Shown here: one piece after another, positions 1 to 5,145 of the stretch
How the letters are laid out: every line of letters starts with the position of its first letter
How positions within the stretch are numbered: position 1 is the stretch's first letter
Assembly: GCA_022425465.1 (NCBI GenBank)
Contig: JAKMFK010000028.1
Span: 1-5,145, forward strand
DNA length: 5,145 bases
Direction: 5' to 3'
Origin: Bacteroidia bacterium
GTDB lineage: Bacteria > Bacteroidota > Bacteroidia > NS11-12g > UBA9320
Notes under the pieces: model-generated
Database searches by the model: none
What the model was told of the DNA's origin: nothing
What the model saw: only the letters and a program-made list of their open reading frames with translations
Made by a program: the position numbers and the translations under genes

Positions 1-2501
1 TTAAATTTATGTTCAGGGGTATTGAACGCTGGTATAATAGGATCGTCACTTCCTTTTTTGTTGAGTTGGTTCCATGAATAGTTGCCTCCTAAGGCGTATT
101 TTTTGAAGTAATAGTTTAATCCTATTGCTATTCCCTGAGTTGTTACTCTCGATTTGGCATTTGCCGCAACTCGATAAACACCAATATTTGTTGGAAAGTT
201 ATTTACTGGATCAATGTATGCATCGATACCAATATTGTATCCAATAAAGTTGGTGTAGGATGTAAAGTAATATCCCGCATCAATAAATAGTGATTGATCA
301 GCAATGTTTCCTTTATAACCAAATTCGATGGTTCTAGCTTGTTCTGGTCGAATGGGGTCTACATCAAAATACTTTAGTAAATCAGGTTGTAAGGTCGTTG
401 CACTGTAGTCGATAAATGACTGAACATCGATTAGAGAGTCATAACCGTCTAGGTTCCCAAGAAGACGAGCTCTTCCAACATCATAGTACAAATATTGATC
501 AGCAAGCGTAGGGTTACGAATAGCAGATGAAAATGAAGTTCGAAAGACGTGATTCGTTCGATGTTTATAGATAAGAGAGGCTGCAGGCGAAACTAAGAAA
601 TCAAAATTTTGATTCTTATCTACCCGTGTTGTTACATTGGCAATTACACGATCCATAAGCCATCTTTTTTCAATCCCACTGTATACTCCTCCTTCATAGT
701 TGGTGATGGTCACATCTCCCGTATCTTTTAGAATAGTTCCCCTTGAGTTTGGTCGATATAGTCGACCATTAGCTCCAACGGTAATCTTACCAAAGCTGGG
801 TGTGAAAATATATTCCCCTTGAGCATGATAAAGTGCAGAACGGTCAAAAAAACGAGTTCCATTATCAGTGAATAGGCGAGTTGTAATATCTTGAAATACA
901 CTATCAAATTCAGCTGTACCAGGAATAAAGCGGGGAGAATAAATTCCTCCACCAGAGCCATCATTTAATGCTCTAATATCTTCATGCCAAGCACGAATAG
1001 AGTCTTGATGTTGAGCTAAAAAGGGATTTAAAAATTTTTCTATCCAATTGGGTACATTATCATGAACAGCCGGGGAATAAGTGGGATATCCTGGCAATTT
1101 TTGAACCTTATATCCAGCAGAGTATGGCTGTCTCCATCGGTTAGCATAACTCGTGAACCATTGGTTGTTGTCAATTGCTCGGTCATTCAATTCAAATCCA
1201 GTAGCTACAATATCGTAGGTGTCGCCAGCATCTTCATTGGTTGAGTATGCTCTCAAGAAATACTTGCCTTTATTCCGTAATTCTATTTTGTTTTGCCAAA
1301 AACGAATGTTCTCGAGTTTGTATCGATTGTCACCTTGGTAGACTGTACTTCCTCCACTATAATTAAAGGCATATTCAAGTTCAGTTTCTTTGTTGATTTT
1401 ATAAAAAAGAGCGGTATTCAACTTGACGTTGTCTGTGCTGTAATCTACTAAGTCAACTTCACGATATCCTGTTCTGTAGAAGGCTCCTAGACCTGGATAG
1501 TCTAACTGACCAGTTGGATTTAAGCGGTCTTCATAATTTTCGTCACCATATCGGTTAACAGCGTCATATCCGCCTGGGTTAGTCTCATCGAAATCAGAAT
1601 CTTGTGTTGGTTGGTAGTTTTCTGCTTCCCAGTCATTGGCTTGCATATAGCTAGCAGTGAGCTTGTATCCAAATTTTTGTTCTCCTTTTTCATTATTGAA
1701 ATAATCGGCTATACGAAATTGAACTTGACCCATTTGACGTTCACCAACTTTAATTTCGGCCATAACCCCAGGAAATAGAAAGGGGCTTTTTGTCTCCATA
1801 CTGATTACTCCATTGAAGGCATTTGGTCCATAAAAGGCACTACTCGCTCCAGCAATAACATTAACGCGTTGTATATCAATATCGCTTGCTCCTAAAAAAT
1901 TTCCCAAACTAAAATTAAGTCCAGGTGATTGATTGTCAACCCCATCGATTAATTGTAAAGATCTTACAGGACTTGTACTGTTAAAACCTCTTGTATTGAC
2001 TACTCTAAAACCTAAACTAGCGGCAGTAACATCCACACCCTTTAGGTTTCCAAGGCTTTCATAAAACGATGCAGCAGGAGCATCTTTTATGGCTTTGATG
2101 CCAATAGATTCGACAGTTAGTGGGGCCTCTTTTTGTTTTTCAGTGACCCTACTTGCTTTTACCACAGCTCCTGTGAGCACATTTTCTTTAGCCTCTTTCA
2201 TGATGATTGCAAGTTTTGAGCTTGGTGATTTTACAACAACTTGATTATCTAGATATCCTAGATAGGAGACTTTTAGGGTAACAGGAAACGTATTTACCTT
2301 GAGACTAAATGACCCATTTTCATCACTAATTGATCCAACGCCATTGATGGATGGTACAGTTATGTATGCACCAACAAGAGATTCTTTGTTGGCATTGTAT
2401 ATTTTTCCTGAAATGGTTTGAGCCTTGCTGTATTTAGCAAATAATAAGGGGATAATGAACGAAAAAAGCCTCTTGAGGCCTTTGATATATGAAGAATTCA
2501 T
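1..2501 (-). CDS. TonB-dependent outer-membrane receptor with carboxypeptidase-like N-terminal domain (3' end outside window)
   Basis: The frame reads from ATG at 2501-2499 through 833 codons to the left edge with no stop, so the C-terminus is missing. Residues 1-27 look like a signal peptide: basic start (K7, K10, R11), hydrophobic core at about 12-22, likely cleavage after SKA27 before Q28. Residues 29-101 match a carboxypeptidase-regulatory-like beta-sandwich (TISGKIYNANKESLVGAYI, then SDENGSFSLKV and VSYLGY). A possible TonB-box-like stretch is GAVVKAS at 111-117. The plug spans about 118-237, with NTRGFN at 169-174, LIDGVDNQSPG at 184-194 and GASSAFYGPNAFNGVIS at 218-234. The rest is an aromatic, Asn/Gly-rich beta-barrel, ending in view at NTPEHKFN, which normally leads into the last strands. 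By family knowledge it imports a ligand across the outer membrane using TonB-ExbBD energy. No SusD-like partner is visible, so the substrate is unknown. AAAGAATT precedes the start, with no strong Shine-Dalgarno. I saw no frameshift. Confidence 0.95.
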   Translation of the reverse strand, partial: MNSSYIKGLKRLFSFIIPLLFAKYSKAQTISGKIYNANKESLVGAYITVPSINGVGSISDENGSFSLKVNTFPVTLKVSYLGYLDNQVVVKSPSSKLAIIMKEAKENVLTGAVVKASRVTEKQKEAPLTVESIGIKAIKDAPAASFYESLGNLKGVDVTAASLGFRVVNTRGFNSTSPVRSLQLIDGVDNQSPGLNFSLGNFLGASDIDIQRVNVIAGASSAFYGPNAFNGVISMETKSPFLFPGVMAEIKVGERQMGQVQFRIADYFNNEKGEQKFGYKLTASYMQANDWEAENYQPTQDSDFDETNPGGYDAVNRYGDENYEDRLNPTGQLDYPGLGAFYRTGYREVDLVDYSTDNVKLNTALFYKINKETELEYAFNYSGGSTVYQGDNRYKLENIRFWQNKIELRNKGKYFLRAYSTNEDAGDTYDIVATGFELNDRAIDNNQWFTSYANRWRQPYSAGYKVQKLPGYPTYSPAVHDNVPNWIEKFLNPFLAQHQDSIRAWHEDIRALNDGSGGGIYSPRFIPGTAEFDSVFQDITTRLFTDNGTRFFDRSALYHAQGEYIFTPSFGKITVGANGRLYRPNSRGTILKDTGDVTITNYEGGVYSGIEKRWLMDRVIANVTTRVDKNQNFDFLVSPAASLIYKHRTNHVFRTSFSSAIRNPTLADQYLYYDVGRARLLGNLDGYDSLIDVQSFIDYSATTLQPDLLKYFDVDPIRPEQARTIEFGYKGNIADQSLFIDAGYYFTSYTNFIGYNIGIDAYIDPVNNFPTNIGVYRVAANAKSRVTTQGIAIGLNYYFKKYALGGNYSWNQLNKKGSDDPIIPAFNTPEHKF

Positions 2502-2641
2502 AATTCTTTAAATTGTGTAGTTTTTGATTTATTTAAACTCGAAAATAAGGAATATTACATATCAATTATGAAATAATTAACATTCAAATAATAAAAAATT
2601 AGAAATCCAATGGAATATGTTAATATCGAATAATCAAAATA
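2502..2641. promoter_or_regulatory. Divergent intergenic region between receptor and hydrolase genes
   Basis: These 140 very AT-rich bases must carry the 5' regions of both flanking genes, whose start codons point away from each other. A short dyad, AATTAT-GAA-ATAATT, lies at 2564-2578 and could be an operator, but such AT palindromes arise easily by chance. No Shine-Dalgarno is evident before either ATG, which is usual in Bacteroidota. I see no convincing Bacteroidota promoter for the plus-strand gene. No coding sequence is visible here. Confidence 0.6.
2585..2610 (-). promoter_or_regulatory. Candidate Bacteroidota-type promoter for the receptor gene
   Basis: Read on the minus strand, TTG (2610-2608) is followed by TATTATTTG (2593-2585). 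This resembles the Bacteroidota primary-sigma pattern of TTG near -33 and TAnnTTTG near -7. The second element has one extra base between TA and TTTG, so the match is imperfect. Transcription would start about 75-80 bases before the receptor ATG. The assignment is tentative given the AT-rich background. Confidence 0.25.
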
Positions 2642-3622
2642 ATGTGTTTAAAAAGGTTAATAGTAATCATTGGTTCTATTGGGTTGATTTATTTACTAGG
2701 GCCTAGAATGAACAAGGAAAATTTTTCACCCCAGATTAAAAATAAAGGGATAAAACTATCAGAAGTGGACTCTATAGTGAATGAAAAAAATAAAAATCCA
2801 AAAATTAAATCGGGTAACCACTCCAAAATTCATTGGGCAGATTCTGTAGGTAAGAAAACAACTTATGTTTTGTTATACCTTCATGGATTTTCATCCTGTC
2901 CTAAGGAGGGAGATCCGGTTTATCATCAGTTTGCCAAGAAGTATAAAATGAATGCTTATGCTCCATTATTAGCAGAGAGTGGACTCAATGAAAAAGAGGC
3001 CATGTTAAATTTTACAGGAAAGAAGTACTTGGAGTCGGTTAAAGAGGCTTACACAATTGCTCGAGCGATGGGAGATTCGGTCATCATCATGAGTACAAGT
3101 ACAGGGAGTACAGCTGCATTATATCTGTCATCTGTTCAAAATGAAATCCATAGTTTAATATGCTACTCACCAAATATTCGAGTTTTTGATTCGAGAGCAG
3201 TTTTATTAACGGGCCCATGGGGTCTCGAAATCGCAAGATTAGTGAAAGGAGGCAAGTATCATACTTGGGAGGCACCAAAAGCGGCAGAACCATATTGGCA
3301 TAAAAAATATCGATTAGAATCGGTATTAGAGTTACAACACTTATTGGAATCAACAATGAAGAAGGATGTGTTTTCTGAAATTACAATTCCTGTATTTGTG
3401 AGTTACTACTATGAAGATGAGGAAAATCAAGATAAAGTGGTGTCAGTAGAGAAGATTTTGGAAATGACTAAACAAATAGGTACTCCAAGAGAAAAGTTGA
3501 GAGTTGTTAACATGAAAGATGCTAAAGCACATGCTATGGCAAATGGTATTTTTAACCAAAACACCCATAATTTATTAAAAGAAACTTGTAAATACGTTGA
3601 AGAAGTCTTAAATTTGGAATAG
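2642..3622 (+). CDS. Membrane-anchored or exported alpha/beta hydrolase (serine hydrolase)
   Basis: This complete 326-residue gene runs from ATG at 2642 to TAG at 3620-3622. The nearest upstream in-frame stop is TAA at 2621, with no other ATG between. Residues 4-20 (KRLIVIIGSIGLIYLLG) form a signal anchor or uncleaved signal. There is no lipobox, so the enzyme probably faces the periplasm. If M23 were the true start it would be cytosolic. The hydrolase fold begins near residue 74: strand YVLLYLHGF (75-83) with the oxyanion-hole HGF, then GDPVYHQFAKKY. The nucleophile elbow is STSTG at 151-155, with Ser153 as the likely nucleophile and Ser where the first Gly of GxSxG is usual. Residues 185-240 look like a cap or lid. 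Asp264 (NQDKVVS) and His297 (AKAHAMANG) fit the rest of the triad. The reaction is probably hydrolysis of an ester or similar bond, but the substrate cannot be read from sequence. The gene is divergent from the receptor and appears monocistronic. Confidence 0.92.
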   Translation: MCLKRLIVIIGSIGLIYLLGPRMNKENFSPQIKNKGIKLSEVDSIVNEKNKNPKIKSGNHSKIHWADSVGKKTTYVLLYLHGFSSCPKEGDPVYHQFAKKYKMNAYAPLLAESGLNEKEAMLNFTGKKYLESVKEAYTIARAMGDSVIIMSTSTGSTAALYLSSVQNEIHSLICYSPNIRVFDSRAVLLTGPWGLEIARLVKGGKYHTWEAPKAAEPYWHKKYRLESVLELQHLLESTMKKDVFSEITIPVFVSYYYEDEENQDKVVSVEKILEMTKQIGTPREKLRVVNMKDAKAHAMANGIFNQNTHNLLKETCKYVEEVLNLE

Positions 3623-3630
3623 TAATAAAA

Positions 3631-3689
3631 AAGGGCAGATTGAAGGTCAATAACAATCTTAAGCGTTTTTTAGAAATCAATCTACCCTT
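3631..3689 (-). terminator. Hairpin with intrinsic-terminator geometry on the minus strand
   Basis: AAGGGCAGATTGA (3631-3643) pairs with TCAATCTACCCTT (3677-3689) over 13 positions with a single C/A mismatch, around a 33-base loop. On the minus strand the stem runs straight into TTTTTT and then ATT, a good U-tract. On the plus strand it lies 8 bases after the hydrolase stop and is followed by AAACTAAG, which is not a U-tract. The left arm also offers AGATTG (3637-3642) to a second CAATCT at 3654-3659, followed after six bases by TTTTTT (3666-3671). That weaker inner hairpin could act on the plus strand. The structure may therefore serve as a bidirectional stop, or just stabilise the hydrolase mRNA 3' end. 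Confidence 0.5.
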
Positions 3690-3698
3690 AAACTAAGC

Positions 3699-3750
3699 AT
3701 TGAGTGTATTTTGAACGTAACTTACTAATACTGAGATACTCAATTTTTTT
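3699..3750 (+). terminator. Candidate intrinsic terminator downstream of the hydrolase gene
   Basis: ATTGAGTGT (3699-3707) pairs with ATACTCAAT (3736-3744) over nine positions including one G-U. The stem is followed at once by a run of Ts ending at 3750. The loop is long, at 28 bases. A tight alternative is TGAG-ATA-CTCA at 3732-3742. It would end any transcript from the hydrolase gene that passes the hairpin at 3631-3689. Moderate confidence because the stem is short and A/T-rich. Confidence 0.45.
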
Positions 3751-3775
3751 AACTACCTACTAAACGAAACTTTTG

Positions 3776-3787
3776 CAACATATGTTG
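3776..3787. promoter_or_regulatory. Perfect 12-base palindrome, possible operator
   Basis: CAACATATGTTG is its own reverse complement, and it is less purely A/T than the other dyads nearby. GTTGTAA then follows twice at a 10-base interval (3784-3790 and 3794-3800), one helical turn. AACTAC (3751-3756) is also complementary to GTAGTT (3791-3796), enclosing the palindrome in a possible larger stem. A dimeric regulator site is possible, but no regulator gene is in view. Confidence 0.25.
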
Positions 3788-3822
3788 TAAGTAGTTGTAA
3801 AATTCTTTTGCTTCTTAAGCAC

Positions 3823-3950
3823 ACTAAAAGTTTAGCTACAAGTGTTTTTTTAAAATATGATTAAGATTATATTTAGGTATGATTTGTATCATATTTTACA
3901 AATATTAATATTAATATGCTGATTACTAAGATTTTAGCTGACATTTTTTT
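3823..3950 (+). repeat. Two related hairpin-plus-T7 segments about 100 bases apart
   Basis: ACTAAAAGTTTAGCT (3823-3837) and ACTAAGATTTTAGCT (3925-3939) agree at 13 of 15 positions. Each can fold on itself (CTAA with TTAG) and each is followed within 7-11 bases by a run of seven Ts (3845-3851 and 3944-3950). The first copy also has ACACT (3821-3825) able to pair with AGTGT (3841-3845) directly before its T run. The earlier T7 run at 3744-3750 continues the spacing, so the three runs lie 101 and 99 bases apart. They may be weak tandem terminators or a degenerate repeat; chance in an AT-rich region is not excluded. Confidence 0.35.
3878..3893. promoter_or_regulatory. Dyad TATGAT-TTGT-ATCATA, possible operator or hairpin
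   Basis: Two perfect 6-base arms flank a 4-base centre. An overlapping alternative stem pairs ATTTGTA (3882-3888) with TACAAAT (3897-3903). The site lies about 180 bases before the antiporter ATG, far for a repressor unless transcription starts nearby. A further AT-only palindrome follows at 3902-3917. The function is unknown. Confidence 0.2.
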
Positions 3951-3961
3951 ATTCTTTCTTC

Positions 3962-3988
3962 TTGAAAATTATTGATTTTTTATATAAT
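3962..3988 (+). promoter_or_regulatory. Weak promoter candidate for the antiporter gene
   Basis: TTGAAA (3962-3967) and TATAAT (3983-3988) are separated by 15 bases, a sigma-70-like pair with a short spacer. It does not fit the Bacteroidota TAnnTTTG pattern well. A start just downstream would give a leader of about 75-80 bases. No better Bacteroidota-type match was found between 3890 and 4060. Confidence 0.2.
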
Positions 3989-4072
3989 TTATGATATTAA
4001 TTGATGTTTATTTAGTTGTACACGTTATTGGATAAACTCGATGAACCATAAAAATAAGTTACTTTGCCAATA

Positions 4073-5145
4073 ATGAAGTCATCCCAACATGAATTTAAGC
4101 AGATATCCCTTTTTGCTTCACTTATTCCACTTATTTGCTTGGTTTTATTATTGGCCTTTAATGTATTTGTTTTTGGGGATGATGCAATTAACGGGAGTAA
4201 TCAGTTTATCCTACTCATTGGAGGTGCCGTAGCTTCTATAGTTGGTTTACTCAATAGCAGAACCTTCAAATCTATGATCGATCAAGTGGGTGAAAATTTA
4301 AAATCAGTTAGTGGAGCTATTCTGATACTTTTATTGGTTGGGTCTTTATCTGCATCATGGCTAATATCAGGTATTGTCCCAGCTATGATTTATTATGGTG
4401 TTTTATTAATCAACCCGATTATATTTTTACCCTCAGCGGTTGTTATTTCAGCTATTATTTCTGTAGCTACGGGTAGTTCCTGGACGACAAGTGCTACCAT
4501 TGGAATCGCATTGATAGCTATTGGTAAGGCAATGGGAATACCTTCTGGGATTGTAGCAGGAGCTGTTATTAGTGGAGCATACTTTGGCGATAAATTATCT
4601 CCTCTTAGTGATACTACAAACCTAGCAGCGGCTATGGCTGGTTCTAATTTGTTTTCTCATATTAGGTATATGCTTTACACAACTATACCTAGTATTACAA
4701 TTACATTAATCGTTTTTTCTTTAATTAGTTTCTCAATTGAAACTAAAGAAGTTGTAAGTAGTGAGTATTTATTACTCTCCATTCAAGATAGCTTTGTTAT
4801 TAGTCCATGGTTATTTTCGGTTCCTTTGATCGTAATTCTAATGATAGTAAGAAAAGTATCTCCAATAATTGCCCTTTTTGCTGGTACTATTTTAGGGTTA
4901 GTGATGGCTTATTTTTTCCAATCTAGTCATTTTTCTCCTTCACTTATCGATATGTATAAATACTTTATGACTTCTATCGCTACTGGAGTTGCTGTGAATA
5001 CCTCCGAACCTTCCTTAAATGATCTTTTTGTTTCTGGAGGTATGGAGGGGATGTTGGGGACCGTCTGGCTGATTATTTGTGCTATGGTTTTTGGAGGTAT
5101 AATGGAGTCTATTGGAGCTTTATCAAGAATTAGCTCTGCTTTATT
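4073..5145 (+). CDS. nhaC: NhaC-family Na+/H+ antiporter (3' end outside window)
   Basis: The frame reads from ATG at 4073 through 357 codons to the right edge without a stop. NhaC proteins are usually about 450-500 residues, so roughly a quarter is missing. The product is very hydrophobic, with membrane segments near residues 11-35, 44-63, 79-100, 102-131, 141-171, 200-220, 244-260, 262-282 and 328-345. Diagnostic NhaC stretches are ATGSSWTTSATIGIALIAIG (132-151) and SGAYFGDKLSPLSDTTNLA (167-185), followed by MAGSNLFSHIRYMLYTT (188-204). The family sits in the inner membrane and exchanges cytoplasmic Na+ for H+, supporting salt and pH homeostasis. Some members, such as MleN, instead couple malate/lactate exchange to ion flow, which cannot be excluded. 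The closest upstream in-frame stop is TAA at 4055-4057. TTG at 4064 is a less likely start. There is no clear Shine-Dalgarno. The gene looks like a separate transcription unit after a long noncoding region. Confidence 0.93.
   Translation, partial: MKSSQHEFKQISLFASLIPLICLVLLLAFNVFVFGDDAINGSNQFILLIGGAVASIVGLLNSRTFKSMIDQVGENLKSVSGAILILLLVGSLSASWLISGIVPAMIYYGVLLINPIIFLPSAVVISAIISVATGSSWTTSATIGIALIAIGKAMGIPSGIVAGAVISGAYFGDKLSPLSDTTNLAAAMAGSNLFSHIRYMLYTTIPSITITLIVFSLISFSIETKEVVSSEYLLLSIQDSFVISPWLFSVPLIVILMIVRKVSPIIALFAGTILGLVMAYFFQSSHFSPSLIDMYKYFMTSIATGVAVNTSEPSLNDLFVSGGMEGMLGTVWLIICAMVFGGIMESIGALSRISSAL

Larger units (their letters stand above)
3690..4072. other. Long AT-rich noncoding region before the antiporter gene
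   Basis: I find no supported protein gene or recognisable RNA family in these 383 bases. Contents seen: a plus-strand terminator candidate (3699-3750), two related hairpin plus T-tract segments (3823-3851 and 3925-3950), a perfect CAACATATGTTG palindrome (3776-3787), a TATGAT/ATCATA dyad (3878-3893), a 16-base AT palindrome (3902-3917) and a weak promoter candidate (3962-3988). GTTGTAA occurs twice at a 10-base interval (3784-3790 and 3794-3800). Stops are frequent in all frames examined. The region may hold the antiporter promoter, a leader or a small RNA, none of which can be proved from sequence alone. Confidence 0.6.

Noticed and set aside
728..964. Minus-strand open frame of 78 codons
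   Set aside because: It lies wholly inside the receptor coding sequence in another frame on the same strand. The receptor frame is unbroken and has clear domain motifs.
1062..1244. Plus-strand open frame of 60 codons
   Set aside because: It is antisense to the receptor barrel, has no recognisable motif and no start context, so it is a shadow of the real frame.
3087..3356. Minus-strand open frame of 89 codons
   Set aside because: It is antisense to the hydrolase gene, which carries convincing catalytic motifs across the same bases.
3631..3689. Inverted repeat as the end of an insertion sequence
   Set aside because: The two arms are only 33 bases apart with no transposase between or beside them and no target-site duplication seen, so a hairpin in RNA is the simpler reading.
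3857..3922. Short plus-strand open frame, 21 codons from ATG at 3857 to TGA at 3920-3922
   Set aside because: It is too short, A/T-driven in composition and lacks a ribosome-binding site. It also overlaps the dyads, which explain the sequence as well.
4059..4066. TTACTTTG as a -7 promoter element for nhaC
   Set aside because: It differs from TAnnTTTG at the second position, has no TTG at proper spacing, and would put transcription start at or inside the ATG at 4073.

Overview
This AT-rich window comes from a bacterium of the phylum Bacteroidota. A more precise placement, such as Cytophagales or a relative, is only a guess. The evidence is a TonB-dependent receptor with an N-terminal carboxypeptidase-regulatory-like domain, a receptor layout characteristic of that phylum. 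The genes also lack clear Shine-Dalgarno sequences, have A/T-rich leaders, and the third gene is an NhaC antiporter of a type I recognise from that phylum.

Layout. Bases 1-2501 (minus strand) encode most of a large outer-membrane TonB-dependent receptor: signal peptide, carboxypeptidase-like domain, plug and most of the beta-barrel. Its 3' end lies beyond the left edge. A 140-base divergent intergenic region (2502-2641) separates it from a complete plus-strand gene (2642-3622) for a membrane-anchored or exported alpha/beta hydrolase. A noncoding stretch of about 450 bases (3623-4072) follows. It holds a strong hairpin with terminator geometry on the minus strand, a plus-strand terminator candidate, two related hairpins each followed by seven Ts, and several dyad-symmetric AT-rich sites. 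From 4073 to the right edge is the first three quarters of an NhaC-family Na+/H+ antiporter, cut by the window end.

How the genes relate. The receptor and the hydrolase are divergently transcribed and could share control from the region between them, but nothing in the sequence proves a common substrate. The antiporter is set apart by the long intergenic region and looks like its own transcription unit. The genes are ordinary for the phylum. The least explained part is the intergenic region 3623-4072. I see no tRNA, rRNA, CRISPR array, insertion sequence or clear new multi-gene system.
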